A stretch of 64,000 nt of DNA. It comes from Enterococcus sulfureus ATCC 49903. GTDB taxonomy: Bacteria; Bacillota; Bacilli; Lactobacillales; Enterococcaceae. The notes beneath the pieces are model-generated. The model did no database searches, was not told where the DNA came from, and was given only the letters and a program-made list of their open reading frames with translations. The DNA lies in contig NZ_ASWO01000001.1 of the NCBI RefSeq assembly GCF_000407605.1, positions 248,001 through 312,000 of the forward strand, written 5' to 3'. Both the position numbers and the translations under genes were made by a program. Of this stretch, positions 45,377 through 55,122 are shown one piece after another (the first letter of the stretch is position 1; each line of letters opens with the position of its first letter).

Positions 45377-46762
45377 ATGGATATCCCAACTATTGTGGCA
45401 CAGCAAAAAATATTTTATTCTACCAATCAAACACGCCCGTTAGCTTTTCGCTTAACACAATTAAAAAAACTAGAACGTGCGATCTTAGCCTATACCGATC
45501 AACTCTACCAAGCATTTGAACAAGACTTACATAAATCGGCTTTTGAAACCTATGCAACTGAAATCGGCTATGTTTTACAAAGTATTCGACAAACTCGTAA
45601 AAAATTAGCTCGCTGGATGCGTCCAAAAAAAGCAAAAAATCCAACTTACCTCTTAGGTGCTTCGAGTTATTCGATTTTTGAACCTTTAGGAACTGTTTTG
45701 ATCATTGGTCCGTTCAACTATCCCTTTCAGCTCGTGATCGAACCTTTGATCGGTGCAATTGCCGCTGGAAATACTGTGATTATCAAGCCTTCTGAATACA
45801 CACCTCATGTCACAAACGTTTTAAAAGACATGATCCATTCGATCTTTGAGCCTGAATTTGTCGCTGTAGTCCCTGGTGCAATCGAAGAAACGACGACTCT
45901 TTTACACCAACCAGTCGATCATATCTTTTTTACCGGTAGTCCTGCTGTAGGAAAAATCGTCATGAAAGCAGCAAGTGAACGCTTGATTCCAGTTACGCTA
46001 GAACTCGGCGGAAAAAGTCCGGCTATTGTAACCCAAAGCAGCGATATCCAGACAGCTGCTGAAAAAATCGCATGGGGAAAATTTTTAAACGCTGGTCAAA
46101 CTTGTGTCGCTCCAGACTATGTACTCGTTGAAGAAACCATCGCACATGATTTTACACGGGAATTAACCTTGTACTTACAAAAATTTTACGGTCTTGAACC
46201 AAAAGAAAGCCCAGATTTTGGTCGCTTAGCTACTGAAAAACATGCTTCACGTTTTGTCGACCTCCTACAACATACTACTGGAAAAGTGATCTTAGGTGGA
46301 GAAATCGATGCGCCTTCTCGCTATGTAGCGCCAACGATCGTCACAGAGCTTTCATTTGAAGATGCGTTGATGCAAGAAGAATTATTTGGTCCGGTACTGC
46401 CGATTCTCACGTATAGACAATCACATTTTGAACAAGATGTCCTTCATCCGATTCAACAACGTGAAAAACCGTTAGCCTTATACTTATTTACAAAAGAGAA
46501 AAAAGAAGAAGATCTTGTCTTGGCTAATCTAAGTTTTGGTGGTGGTGTCATCAACGATACTCTCCTTCATTTAACGAATGAATATTTACCATTTGGTGGG
46601 GTCGGACAATCTGGGATGGGCCATTATCATGGACATTATAGCTTTTTGACCTTTTCACATCAAAAGGCGATCGTCAAAAAACGCGACTTGCCTAAACTGT
46701 CGATGCTCTATCCTCCTTATACAGATAAAAAGTTTGCTTTGGTCAAAAAATTTATGAAATAA
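45377..46762 (+). CDS. NAD(P)-dependent aldehyde dehydrogenase, class 3 type
   Basis: 461 residues. Oxidises aldehydes to acids. Substrate/cofactor motifs: GPFNYPFQLVIEPLIGAIAAGN (catalytic Asn), TVIIKPSE, FFTGSPAVGK, VTLELGGKSPAIV with the general-base Glu, and NAGQTCVAPDYVLV with the nucleophile Cys. The missing N-terminal extension and a C-terminal hydrophobic-basic tail (KKFALVKKFMK) are as in the class 3/fatty-aldehyde group (YwdH, CoH). GGAGAG precedes the ATG. Physiological substrate probably a lipid-derived aldehyde. Confidence 0.92.
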   Translation: MDIPTIVAQQKIFYSTNQTRPLAFRLTQLKKLERAILAYTDQLYQAFEQDLHKSAFETYATEIGYVLQSIRQTRKKLARWMRPKKAKNPTYLLGASSYSIFEPLGTVLIIGPFNYPFQLVIEPLIGAIAAGNTVIIKPSEYTPHVTNVLKDMIHSIFEPEFVAVVPGAIEETTTLLHQPVDHIFFTGSPAVGKIVMKAASERLIPVTLELGGKSPAIVTQSSDIQTAAEKIAWGKFLNAGQTCVAPDYVLVEETIAHDFTRELTLYLQKFYGLEPKESPDFGRLATEKHASRFVDLLQHTTGKVILGGEIDAPSRYVAPTIVTELSFEDALMQEELFGPVLPILTYRQSHFEQDVLHPIQQREKPLALYLFTKEKKEEDLVLANLSFGGGVINDTLLHLTNEYLPFGGVGQSGMGHYHGHYSFLTFSHQKAIVKKRDLPKLSMLYPPYTDKKFALVKKFMK

Positions 46763-46810
46763 GTTAAGTTTTTCTTTTTTTCAAAGTTTTTCTAGACCTT
46801 CCTCTTAAAC

Positions 46811-46839
46811 TTCTTTACTATATAAAATGAGACTATAAT
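46811..46839 (+). promoter_or_regulatory. Candidate promoter of the DedA gene
   Basis: TTCTTT (46811-46816) and a consensus TATAAT (46834-46839), spacing 17. Confidence 0.55.
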
Positions 46840-46857
46840 TAAAGGAGCGAATTTCTT

Positions 46858-47502
46858 TTGGCACTGATCGATTTTATTATCCATATCGATGCGCATCTTT
46901 TGGCATTGGTCAATCAATACGGCTGGGGTATCTACCCCCTATTATTTTTAATTATTTTTGTTGAAACAGGTGTCGTCATTTTCCCATTTTTACCAGGTGA
47001 TTCCTTACTGTTTGCAGCTGGTGCACTTGCGGCAGTCGGCAGTAGCGTGTTACACTTGCCTACTTTGTTTCTGACTTGTGTCGTTGCTGCGATCTTAGGT
47101 GATTTACTCAACTACTGGTTAGGCCGAACATTTGGATTAAAAGTATTATATGATGGAAAATTATCACGCTTTATCCGGCAAGAAGAAGTTGAGAAAGCCG
47201 AGCATTTCTTTAATGAAAAAGGAAAGCATACGATTTTTATTGGGCGTTTCTTACCTTTCGTGCGTACATTTATCCCCTTTATCGCAGGAGCAAGTCAGAT
47301 GAGTTGGCGATTGTTTAGTTTTTACAATATCGTCAGTGCCATTTGTTGGTCAGCGATTGGATTATTTGCAGGATATTTCCTTGGTTCGATCCCATTTATC
47401 AACGAACACTTTTCAATTATCATGATTGGTATTATCCTAGTATCACTTGTTCCAATCCTTGTCACCGTATTTAAGAATCGCAAAGTAAAAACAAGTAAAT
47501 AA
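46858..47502 (+). CDS. DedA family membrane protein
   Basis: 214 residues, starting with TTG at 46858 behind AAAGGAG. SNARE-associated/DedA domain: VETGVVIFPFLPGDSLLFAAG with the conserved Gly-Asp-Ser, then IGRFLPFVRTFIPFIAGASQMSW with the Arg/Phe-Pro-x-x-Arg motif. Recent work links DedA proteins to flipping of undecaprenyl phosphate or phospholipids, essential for recycling the envelope carrier. Four to five membrane segments. Single gene. Exact lipid substrate not known here. Confidence 0.92.
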   Translation: MALIDFIIHIDAHLLALVNQYGWGIYPLLFLIIFVETGVVIFPFLPGDSLLFAAGALAAVGSSVLHLPTLFLTCVVAAILGDLLNYWLGRTFGLKVLYDGKLSRFIRQEEVEKAEHFFNEKGKHTIFIGRFLPFVRTFIPFIAGASQMSWRLFSFYNIVSAICWSAIGLFAGYFLGSIPFINEHFSIIMIGIILVSLVPILVTVFKNRKVKTSK

Positions 47503-47535
47503 AGCAGCAGCCAATCGGCTGCTGCTTTATTTTTT
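47498..47535. terminator. Bidirectional terminator between convergent genes
   Basis: AAAGCAGCAGCC pairs perfectly with GGCTGCTGCTTT around AATC, T-rich on the plus strand and T-rich again on the minus strand. Confidence 0.92.
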
Positions 47536-48459
47536 AGCAAAGTGTTGTACGACAATGGTTTGAGTAGCTGTTTGCGATACTCCGATACCAAGATCTGTAT
47601 ACTTAGTTGATTCCATCGTTTCACGATGACCTTGCTGACTATTGGCTAACGTGTCGATCGCCAATTGCGCGGTTTGCTTCGCAGTTGATTGCGTGGGGAT
47701 GATCGCAATATTTTCAGCCATCTCTGTAAATTCTGGATGATTTAATTCTTGATAGATCGAAACAAAAGACTGACCATCTGGACGAAGATGCGCTGCTAAT
47801 TTTTGTTGATCCTCTACACTCGTATCGTACTCTGAAAGCTCACGACTTCTTAAAAAAGCGCCTTGTGCTAACTCGACTTGAGGAACAAGCTGAAAAAGTG
47901 CTCGTGTTGCGCGATAAGCTTTAACTAAGTCCAACGCATCTTGTGCGATTTCTTGTTCGAGTTGTGTTGGTGTTAGGGTTAGATCTTGCTTGCTACTATA
48001 CCAAGCGACTCCTTCGTCTTGCCACCCTAATTGACACAACTGATCGATCTCTGCTTGACTTGTTGTATAATGATGGGTTCCTGTTTTTGCATATGGATTG
48101 TACGCGCGATACACAGCTTGACCCTTTGAAGCGGCATACCATCCCACTCCTTCATCTTGCCAACCAAGTGCTACTAACTGAGCTTTTTCAACTTCCGACA
48201 CGGTGTAATGATGATCTCCAGCTTCTTTATTGTATACACGATATACCGGCAAACCTTGAAGCGGTGCATTCCACGCCACTCCTTCTGCTTGCCATCCTAA
48301 GTCCACTAGCATTTGTTGTTCTGTTATCGAAGCGGTATAAAAATGTTCGCCACTATTTGGATTATAAAGTCGCTGCATCGCAAGCACAGAGGACGCTTCA
48401 ACCGATAATGGCCAACACATACATACAAGCAGACAAACTCCAAGATGCCACTTTCTCAT
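47527..48459 (-). CDS. Secreted protein: three DUF5648-like repeats plus CAP domain
   Basis: 310 residues from the ATG at 48459, which overlaps the stop of the ABC permease gene (ATGA); the longer open frame to 48573 lies inside that gene. Signal peptide HLGVCLLVCMCWPLSVEA. Residues about 27-155 are three DUF5648-like repeats (QRLYNPNSGEHFYT ... GWQDEGVGWY). The rest is a CAP/SCP domain: HLRPDGQSF, EMAENIAI and GHRETM hold the His-Glu-His cavity residues and YTDLGIGV follows. Compared with the 796-residue protein at 15235 it is the short version without Ig and GA parts. Function unknown; wall-associated. Confidence 0.88.
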   Translation of the reverse strand: MRKWHLGVCLLVCMCWPLSVEASSVLAMQRLYNPNSGEHFYTASITEQQMLVDLGWQAEGVAWNAPLQGLPVYRVYNKEAGDHHYTVSEVEKAQLVALGWQDEGVGWYAASKGQAVYRAYNPYAKTGTHHYTTSQAEIDQLCQLGWQDEGVAWYSSKQDLTLTPTQLEQEIAQDALDLVKAYRATRALFQLVPQVELAQGAFLRSRELSEYDTSVEDQQKLAAHLRPDGQSFVSIYQELNHPEFTEMAENIAIIPTQSTAKQTAQLAIDTLANSQQGHRETMESTKYTDLGIGVSQTATQTIVVQHFAKK

Positions 48460-50024
48460 ACTTTTTTCCAATAGGTTAAATAGAAATACCCGTGTACGCC
48501 ACTTGCGACGATTAAAAGTAGTAAGAGCAAACCCAAGGGAATCAAAAACGTCGTGCTTATCATCATGAGCCAAACCGTCCCACCAATGATTAGCCCACCC
48601 CCGACTAATCCTCCAAATTGAAGCAATAATAAGCCAAACGTCCCAGATCCTCTTGAAAATAACTGTGTTAAATCTGTCCAGTGACTTGAAAACAACCGAA
48701 AATCACGCCAAAAATAGACTTGAGAAAAGACAGAACTTCCTAAAATCCCACCAAGAATAAAAGCTATCCATAGACTAAGACTCATATGAAATAAGAAATA
48801 AGCCAACGTGGCTAAAATAAACGTCAAAATACTTTGAACGATAAAGCCAAATAAGAATTTTTGGCGTAGATAATAACGAATCGAAATCGGAGTGGCATGG
48901 ATATAAAGATAATTTTCTTTATCTAAAGACAATAAAATTGCGACTAGAGATAATGGTGTCGTCACCAGATAGCTAAGCAATACTCCGCCATAAAATAGGG
49001 TCACACTATACTGATTTCCAACCCCACTAAGATTCCAAACATTACTAAATCCAAAACTAAAAAAGAAGATAATTGGAAACACAAGTGAACTAGAAAATAC
49101 TTGTAACAATAAATTAGGATCTTTAATCAGCTGCAGATTATAAGACCAAAGTAATTTCGTAAGACTTTGTTGTTGTTTGATCTTACGTGTCGGATTTCCT
49201 TGGATCGTCGAGATTTCAATCAACTCTTCGTAAAACCGTGGAAAAATGAAAAAGCGAAAAATCAATAGTAAACACGATAACAAACCAATTAATCCAATCA
49301 ATGAATACAAACTTGCCAAAGATAAGACTTGCGTCGTTAAACAAAATAAAGGCAAAAACACGACCAATGCTGGTGCTCCGTTTGTAGTTTCAAGCGCATC
49401 AGATTGATTTAAGACCAAAACCCCTACTATTACCAACCCGGTCGTGATAAATAATAGCGCCGATGTTACGATTTTTTTGTGTTTTTTATAAAAATGCGTT
49501 CTAGCTAAACTAAATACAAGTAAACTCGAAATCAAATATAAAAACAATAAACAAAGCAAAAATAATACGAGTGCAATCAAAACTGCTAGAATAAGCGGCA
49601 CCTGTGCTTTAATACCGCTTAATAAAAATAAAACAAAAATAGGTAATAAAAAAGGAACTACTGTCAGACTAACTACGATCAGCTTTGCACTAAAAATCGC
49701 GCGTGGTGTAAACGGTAAAGGCAAGTATGCCGGTAAATCTTTACTCTCTAAAAAGACATTTATGATCGCATTGATCGTTTGTGATAATCCAAGTACGCTA
49801 AATAGCGCAACGAAATAAGTAAACAATTGCGGTTGCTTAGAAAAATCAGTTTGGATCATGATCAATCCATATACGACAACGAAAATAACAGCAGATAAAA
49901 CATATTGTGATAAGATCGACCGAATCAAAGGCGTACCTGACTTGCCTTTCAATCGTCCTTTTTGTGTGACTTGTGGATTGGCAAATAGCAAATTCACCCG
50001 AATCAATTCTTTTAATTGCCTCAT
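48456..50024 (-). CDS. ABC-2 type transporter permease
   Basis: 522 residues with about 12 hydrophobic segments in two halves around a central charged loop (residues about 250-290, ELIEISTIQGNPTRKIKQQQS). No clear family motif beyond the ABC-2/YthQ-like exporter pattern. It follows its ATPase gene by three bases and its stop overlaps the start of the secreted CAP protein gene. Export of a small molecule or peptide, or a role in envelope homeostasis, is possible. Whether it exports the CAP protein is doubtful since that has a Sec signal. Confidence 0.8.
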   Translation of the reverse strand: MRQLKELIRVNLLFANPQVTQKGRLKGKSGTPLIRSILSQYVLSAVIFVVVYGLIMIQTDFSKQPQLFTYFVALFSVLGLSQTINAIINVFLESKDLPAYLPLPFTPRAIFSAKLIVVSLTVVPFLLPIFVLFLLSGIKAQVPLILAVLIALVLFLLCLLFLYLISSLLVFSLARTHFYKKHKKIVTSALLFITTGLVIVGVLVLNQSDALETTNGAPALVVFLPLFCLTTQVLSLASLYSLIGLIGLLSCLLLIFRFFIFPRFYEELIEISTIQGNPTRKIKQQQSLTKLLWSYNLQLIKDPNLLLQVFSSSLVFPIIFFFSFGFSNVWNLSGVGNQYSVTLFYGGVLLSYLVTTPLSLVAILLSLDKENYLYIHATPISIRYYLRQKFLFGFIVQSILTFILATLAYFLFHMSLSLWIAFILGGILGSSVFSQVYFWRDFRLFSSHWTDLTQLFSRGSGTFGLLLLQFGGLVGGGLIIGGTVWLMMISTTFLIPLGLLLLLLIVASGVHGYFYLTYWKKV

Positions 50025-50027
50025 GAT

Positions 50028-50762
50028 CTACACCTCACTTGCTTGTTCTTGATGAACGAGTGAAAGATAAATCGTTTCTAACGATTCATTTGGATGTAAG
50101 GCAAGTAGATCTGTGACTGTTCCATCGTATAACAGTTTTCCTTGTTTTAAAATCGCTAAACGATCACATAACTGTTGCGCACTTTCAAGTACATGCGTCG
50201 AAAAAATCACAGTCTTCCCTTTTTGGACATGGAGTTTCATCATTTCTTTTAAATCAAAGGCAGCTTGAGGATCTAAACCTTGTAGTGGTTCATCTAAAAT
50301 CCAGATATCAGGATCTGAAAGCAAGGCCCCAATGATCATCGTTTTTTGGCGCATTCCATGTGAGAAACTGGCGATCGTTTCGGTTTGATGTTCTTGCATC
50401 GAAAAACGAGCCGTCAATTCCACTAGACGTGTCGCAAATTCTTCTTGAGATACGTCATAGGCCGCAGCCATTAGCGACCAATATTCATACGCGGTCAATT
50501 GTAAAAAAAGATCTGGTGAATCAGCGACATAACCAATCTGTTTTTTGATCGCTTCACGATGTTCAGCTAAAGGCTTCCCATCGATTATGATCGACCCAGA
50601 TGTCGGATGTAAAATACTGACCAACATTTTGATCAAGGTCGATTTTCCGGCACCATTATGTCCTAATAATCCATAGATCTCACCATTTTTGATGGTTAAG
50701 TCTAGACTATCGAGTGCCCGTTTACTGCTATAGTGTTTTGAAAGTTGCTTGATTTCAATCAT
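50028..50762 (-). CDS. ABC transporter ATPase partner of the ABC-2 permease
   Basis: 244 residues. Walker A LLGHNGAGKSTLIKM, Q-loop GYVADSPDLFL, signature FSHGMRQKTMIIGALL (LSGGQ degenerate to FSHGM, typical of the CcmA/YthP group), Walker B WILDEPLQGLDP and switch His IFSTHVLESA. CcmA/EcsA-like ATPases drive ABC-2 exporters; the cognate permease is encoded three bases downstream. GGGGGAG precedes the ATG. Substrate unknown. Confidence 0.88.
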   Translation of the reverse strand: MIEIKQLSKHYSSKRALDSLDLTIKNGEIYGLLGHNGAGKSTLIKMLVSILHPTSGSIIIDGKPLAEHREAIKKQIGYVADSPDLFLQLTAYEYWSLMAAAYDVSQEEFATRLVELTARFSMQEHQTETIASFSHGMRQKTMIIGALLSDPDIWILDEPLQGLDPQAAFDLKEMMKLHVQKGKTVIFSTHVLESAQQLCDRLAILKQGKLLYDGTVTDLLALHPNESLETIYLSLVHQEQASEV

Positions 50763-50821
50763 CGAAACTCCCCCTTTTTCTCTATATTCTCATACTCAAG
50801 TTCGATTTGCAAAACAACCTA

Positions 50822-50864
50822 AACAAGCACCACTACTCTGCAATCAGAGTAAGTGGTGCTTGTT
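50822..50864 (-). terminator. Probable terminator after metF
   Basis: AACAAGCACCACT with AGTGGTGCTTGTT (about 13 bp), extended by ACTCTG/CAGAGT around CAAT; it includes the metF stop. The T-run on the minus strand is weak. Confidence 0.7.
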
Positions 50865-51720
50865 CAAATAAACTGCGAGTGGCTTCACGGATTCGTTTGG
50901 CCACATATGGATTATTCATGGTATAAAGATGGATCCCATCCACTCCTTGTGCAACTAGATCGACGATTTGATCGACCGCGTATGCGATCCCCGCATCGCG
51001 TATCGCTTCTGGATTGTGTTCATATCGTGCCATCATTTTTAAAAATTTCTCAGGTAAGGTCACATGCGACATTTTTGCAATGCGTTCGATTTGTTTTTTA
51101 TTTACGACTGGCATGATTCCAGCTTGGATCGGGACATCGATGCGTGCGAGTGCACAGCGTTCTAAAAAACGATAAAAATACTGATTATCAAAAAATAATT
51201 GCGAGACCAACTGATTCGTTCCAGCATCGACTTTTTCTTTTAAAAAGCGAATATCTTCAATCGCATTGCACGCTTCCACATGCGTTTCAGGATAACAAGC
51301 ACCAATAATATTGAAGGATCCGTGTTCTTTTATGAACTCAACAAGTTGAGTCGCATGTTCAAAATCGCCTTTTGGTGTTTGCCCGGGGAGAATATCTCCT
51401 CGAAGTGCTAAAATATTCTCGACCTTTTTGGCTTGTAATTGATCCAAGATCAGCTTGATTTCAGCTTTAGTAAAATGGACTGCTGGTAAATGCGCTACAC
51501 TAGGAAGAAATTGTTCCTCTTGGATTTTTTGAGCGATCTCGACAGTTTGTAAATTTTTAGCCGAACCTCCTGCTCCTAGTGTCACACTAATAAAATCAGG
51601 TTGTTGTCCTTTTAGACGATCTAGTGTCGTGTAGATCGTCTCCAGTGAAGAATTCGTTTTAGGTGGGAATACTTCATACGAAAAGACGGTCTTTTCTTGA
51701 AACAAGTGATCGATTCGCAT
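50833..51720 (-). CDS. metF: Methylenetetrahydrofolate reductase
   Basis: 295 residues. FAD enzyme that makes 5-methyl-THF for MetE. Motifs: [26 protein letters not shown] (FAD/folate), [30 protein letters not shown] and AGIMPV; normal length. The start lies 47 bases inside the metE coding region, with AAGGAGG within metE, so translation is coupled. The pair provides the methyl group for homocysteine to methionine. Confidence 0.96.
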   Translation of the reverse strand: MRIDHLFQEKTVFSYEVFPPKTNSSLETIYTTLDRLKGQQPDFISVTLGAGGSAKNLQTVEIAQKIQEEQFLPSVAHLPAVHFTKAEIKLILDQLQAKKVENILALRGDILPGQTPKGDFEHATQLVEFIKEHGSFNIIGACYPETHVEACNAIEDIRFLKEKVDAGTNQLVSQLFFDNQYFYRFLERCALARIDVPIQAGIMPVVNKKQIERIAKMSHVTLPEKFLKMMARYEHNPEAIRDAGIAYAVDQIVDLVAQGVDGIHLYTMNNPYVAKRIREATRSLFEQAPLTLIAE

Positions 51721-53977
51721 CGAGATCCCTCCTTTTTTGTTTTGCTGCTGTGACTAGATGACGTAAACTTTCATAAGTTTCGGCTTCATTTCGAGTTTTC
51801 AAGCCACAATCGGGATTGATCCACACTTGTTGGACCGGTAGCTTTTCTAAAATCTTTTCAATCGTATGCTCAATCTCTGCAACAGTCGGGATTCGAGGAG
51901 AATGGATATCATAAACGCCCGGTCCGACTTGAGTTTGAAAGTCTTGTTTTCTTAAAGCATCTAAAATATCTAAATTGGAACGTGACGCTTCAAATGAAAT
52001 CACATCAGCATCCATTTGATCGATTTCTTTAATAATATCGGTAAACTCGCTATAACACATATGCGTATGGATCTGAGTTTTTGCTTTGACTTTACTATGA
52101 ACTAAACGAAATGCTGGAATAGCCCAATCTAAATATTGACTATGCCAATCACTTTTTCGTAAAGGTAATTTTTCACGCAATGCTGCTTCATCGATCTGGA
52201 TAATCTGGATCCCGTGTTTTTCTAAATCCAGTACTTCAGCTTGAATCGCTAAAGCAAGCTGTAGCGTCGATTCTTTTAAGGAGATATCTTCTCTTGGAAA
52301 GGACCAATTCAAAATCGTCACTGGACCAGTCAACATTCCTTTTACTGGTTTGTTGGTTAGCGATTGGGCATAAACCGATTCTGCTACACTTAATGGTGCT
52401 TGACGGTAGATATCTCCCCATATGATCGGCGGTTTCACACAACGTGTCCCGTAAGATTGAACCCAAGCTTTTTTTGTAAACAAATATCCGGCCAAACGTT
52501 CCCCAAAATATTCAACCATATCATTGCGTTCAAACTCACCGTGGACCAATACGTCTAAGCCAATCTCTTCTTGAAAAGCGATACAAGCTGCTGTTTTCTC
52601 TTGTAATTTTTGTTGGTACGCTGATGCAGACAATTCACCTTTTTTGGCTTTCGCTCGCCATTGCTTGACTTCTTTGGTCTGAGGAAAAGAACCAATCGTC
52701 GTCGTAGGCAATATTGGAAAATCAAACGTATCACGTTGAATCGCTGCACGCGTTGCTAAAGCTGGTAAGCGAGTGAAATCTTGTGCGTTTAAAGAGTTGA
52801 TCGCATGTTCCACTGTTTGATTTTTAACAAAACGTGTTTGTGCAAATAAGCGTTGATTGTGCTGAAGCGCAGTCTTATCTTTAGTTGTTAAAATCGTTTT
52901 TAATTCCTGAAGTTCCGTTAATTTTTCGATTGCAAACGCGAAATGTGCCCGTGTCGTATCCAAAAGATCAGGTTCATTTTCTAAGGTATACGGTACATGT
53001 AGTAAGGAACAAGATGTAGACAACACGACTTGTGCTTCTTTTTGTAGTTGCTCGATCGTGTTAAGCGTCTGTTGGTACTGATTACGCCAAATATTCTTCC
53101 CATTGATCACACCGGCAACTAAAATCTTATCTTTAGGAAACCCATTTGTCTGAACCAATTCTAAATTTTTACGTCCTTCGATAAAATCTAAACCGATCCC
53201 TGCTACTGGAAGGTCAATCAATGTCTGATACAAGTCTCGTACATCACCAAAATAGGTTTGTAATAAGACTTTAGGTTGCAATTTTCCGCTTAATAAGTTC
53301 TCGTAAAGACGTTTTATCTCCACTTGAGTATGGTCTTCAAGGTCAAATACAAATGCCGGTTCATCTAGCTGAACCCACTCACATCCCAGATCATGGATGA
53401 TCGTGAATATTTCTTGATAGGCTTCAATTAATTTTGGATAGAGGTCTTGAGCTTGTTTTTTGCCTGTATACACTGCTAAATTAGCTAAAGTATAAGGCCC
53501 TACGATCGTTGGTCGTGGTGTGATCCCTAATTGTTGTGCTTCTTTGATTTGTGCGACTAGACGTGACGCATCTACTTTGATAGTAACGGTATCTTCGATT
53601 TCAGGCACCATATAATGATAATTGGTATTAAACCATTTTTTCATCGCTAATGCGGTCACATCTCCACGCTCTCCTTGATACCCTCGTGCCATTGCAAAAT
53701 AGGTCTCTAGCTTGGAAAGATTCAATGCTTGATATTTTTGTGGAATCAAATTAAACAATACCGCCGCATCTAACACCGTATCAAAAAAAGAAAAATCGCC
53801 ACTTGGAATCCAATCAAGTTGTTGTGTTTGTAAGGTATTCCAATGGGTTTGACGTAATGTTTTTGCAATCGCTTCTAGCTGTTCTTCCGTAATTTCACGA
53901 CGAAAGTATTCTTCTGTTGCAAATTTTAATTCTCTATTTGCTCCTACTCTTGGAAATCCGACGATGGTTGTTTGCAT
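51674..53977 (-). CDS. metE: Cobalamin-independent methionine synthase
   Basis: 767 residues from the ATG at 53977 behind AAAGGGGG; the frame extends to 54007 without ribosome site. Transfers a methyl group from 5-methyl-THF-triglutamate to homocysteine. N-terminal folate domain begins [20 protein letters not shown]; the C-terminal barrel contains [40 protein letters not shown] (zinc His and Cys) and [10 protein letters not shown] (zinc Cys). The C-terminal tail ([14 protein letters not shown] and further) is about 15 residues longer than usual and runs into metF. Regulated by a MET-box upstream. Confidence 0.97.
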   Translation of the reverse strand: MQTTIVGFPRVGANRELKFATEEYFRREITEEQLEAIAKTLRQTHWNTLQTQQLDWIPSGDFSFFDTVLDAAVLFNLIPQKYQALNLSKLETYFAMARGYQGERGDVTALAMKKWFNTNYHYMVPEIEDTVTIKVDASRLVAQIKEAQQLGITPRPTIVGPYTLANLAVYTGKKQAQDLYPKLIEAYQEIFTIIHDLGCEWVQLDEPAFVFDLEDHTQVEIKRLYENLLSGKLQPKVLLQTYFGDVRDLYQTLIDLPVAGIGLDFIEGRKNLELVQTNGFPKDKILVAGVINGKNIWRNQYQQTLNTIEQLQKEAQVVLSTSCSLLHVPYTLENEPDLLDTTRAHFAFAIEKLTELQELKTILTTKDKTALQHNQRLFAQTRFVKNQTVEHAINSLNAQDFTRLPALATRAAIQRDTFDFPILPTTTIGSFPQTKEVKQWRAKAKKGELSASAYQQKLQEKTAACIAFQEEIGLDVLVHGEFERNDMVEYFGERLAGYLFTKKAWVQSYGTRCVKPPIIWGDIYRQAPLSVAESVYAQSLTNKPVKGMLTGPVTILNWSFPREDISLKESTLQLALAIQAEVLDLEKHGIQIIQIDEAALREKLPLRKSDWHSQYLDWAIPAFRLVHSKVKAKTQIHTHMCYSEFTDIIKEIDQMDADVISFEASRSNLDILDALRKQDFQTQVGPGVYDIHSPRIPTVAEIEHTIEKILEKLPVQQVWINPDCGLKTRNEAETYESLRHLVTAAKQKRRDLDANRSLVSRKDRLFV

Positions 53978-54007
53978 GTTATTGTCCCCCTTTAAGATCG
54001 TGTTCAT

Positions 54008-54037
54008 ACTGTACCATGAGGATTTTCTATAGGATAA
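54008..54037 (-). promoter_or_regulatory. Promoter of metEF
   Basis: TTATCC (54032-54037) and TACAGT (54008-54013) on the minus strand, spacing 18; the poor -35 fits activator dependence. Confidence 0.55.
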
Positions 54038-54058
54038 GTCTTATTTTTTATGACTATA

Positions 54059-54075
54059 TATAGATTAAAACTATA
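54059..54075. promoter_or_regulatory. MET-box (MtaR/MetR-type LysR activator site) upstream of metE
   Basis: TATAGATTAAAACTATA agrees at 16 of 17 positions with the streptococcal MET-box TATAGTTTNAAACTATA. It is centred about 65 bp upstream of the predicted start, the usual LysR recognition distance. A half site CTATAG at 54027-54032 lies next to the -35. Confidence 0.75.
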
Positions 54076-54082
54076 TTAAAGC

Positions 54083-54116
54083 AAAAAAACTAGCTTCCCG
54101 AATAGGAAACTAGTTT
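54083..54116 (-). terminator. Intrinsic terminator of the rpiR-family gene
   Basis: AAACTAG-TTCC pairs with GGAA-CTAGTTT (one mismatch each side of the loop CGAATA), with a T-run on the minus strand. Confidence 0.85.
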
Positions 54117-54966
54117 ATGTCGCTTTTAATTTTGCGATTCGTTTACGAACTTTTGCCATCGATTCTTTTGAGGCTTTTTTACGCTCAAACATTAAAATAA
54201 CATATAGCGAATCTAAAATACTCAACTGCGCGATTCGTGAAGATAAGGCTTCAGAACGAAATTCAGTTTCTTCTGCAATCGACACAAATACAGCGTCTCC
54301 TAATAAGGCTAACGGCGATTGACTCGAACTCGTTAAGACGATCAATTTCGCTCCTGCTTCTCTTGCCGCTTTTGCAATCTCGATCGTTTCATGTGAACGT
54401 CCCGTATGCGAAATCAAGATCGCACAATCACTTGGCTTCATCAAGGAGGCTTCCATCAACTGGATATGGTAATCCGTACTGTGATGCACGCGAAGTGGGG
54501 CACGAAGAAATTTATGGTAAGCATCTGTTGCTACGATCTCTGATCCTCCAACACCAAAAAAATAAACAGCTTCGGCATCTTTTAGATACTCTAACGCTTG
54601 TTCTAATGCGACTTGATCCAAAAATTTCCGAGTATCCAATAACGTCGAAATATTCGTATCAAAAACTTTTTGGGCTTTGGTTAATAAGCTATCGCTATCG
54701 TAAATATTTTCATGGATCGTGATTTCTGTCTCGCTACGTCCTTGTGTCAATAATGCTAATTTGAAATCCTTGAATCCTTGATACCCAATTTTACGTGTAA
54801 ATTGAAAGATCGTTGAAGGAGCGATCTCCAAAGTTTCTGATAAATCATTGATCGAATTACTTCCCACTACGACAGGATTTTCTAAAATAAAGTCTGCTAT
54901 TTTTTTTTCTTTTTCACTTAAATTCGTATACATCGATTTGATACTTAATCGAATGGAATCACTCAT
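54115..54966 (-). CDS. RpiR family transcriptional regulator with SIS domain
   Basis: 283 residues from the ATG at 54966 (GGAGG upstream; the frame is open to 54993). The N-terminal helix-turn-helix (about 1-75; INDLSETLEIAPSTIFQFTRKIGYQGFKDFKLAL) is followed by a sugar-phosphate-binding SIS domain with VYFFGVGGSEIVATDAYHKF and ILISHTGRSHETIEIAKAAREAGA. It has its own promoter behind the terminator of the sugar-acid PTS operon, and is the natural candidate to control that operon, sensing a phosphorylated sugar acid. Activation or repression cannot be told. Confidence 0.88.
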   Translation of the reverse strand: MSDSIRLSIKSMYTNLSEKEKKIADFILENPVVVGSNSINDLSETLEIAPSTIFQFTRKIGYQGFKDFKLALLTQGRSETEITIHENIYDSDSLLTKAQKVFDTNISTLLDTRKFLDQVALEQALEYLKDAEAVYFFGVGGSEIVATDAYHKFLRAPLRVHHSTDYHIQLMEASLMKPSDCAILISHTGRSHETIEIAKAAREAGAKLIVLTSSSQSPLALLGDAVFVSIAEETEFRSEALSSRIAQLSILDSLYVILMFERKKASKESMAKVRKRIAKLKAT

Positions 54967-55020
54967 ACTTTTCCTCCTGTTCCTATAGCCCATCCTATTT
55001 GATAGTTTGCTATTGCTAGC

Positions 55021-55050
55021 ATTGTAACCAAGTTCGTTCTAAAGGTCCAA
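55021..55050 (-). promoter_or_regulatory. Promoter of the rpiR-family gene
   Basis: TTGGAC (55045-55050) and TACAAT (55021-55026) on the minus strand, spacing 18. Confidence 0.6.
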
Positions 55051-55064
55051 GATAACGATAGTTT

Positions 55065-55122
55065 TTTAAAATAAGAGATACAAAAGTTCTACGCGACGGT
55101 AAATCTTTTGTATCTCTTATTT
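55065..55122 (-). terminator. Terminator of the sugar-acid PTS operon
   Basis: AAATAAGAGATACAAAAG (55069-55086) pairs perfectly over 18 bp with 55105-55122, including the stop codon of the HAD gene; loop of 18 bases, T-rich tail on the minus strand. Confidence 0.85.

Noticed and set aside
47943-48479. 178-residue open frame on the plus strand
   Set aside because: Lies opposite the secreted CAP gene and is rich in Leu/Arg/Thr as expected for an antisense shadow.
54237-54722. 161-residue open frame on the plus strand
   Set aside because: Antisense to the rpiR-family gene, whose domains are clear; no ribosome site, biased composition.
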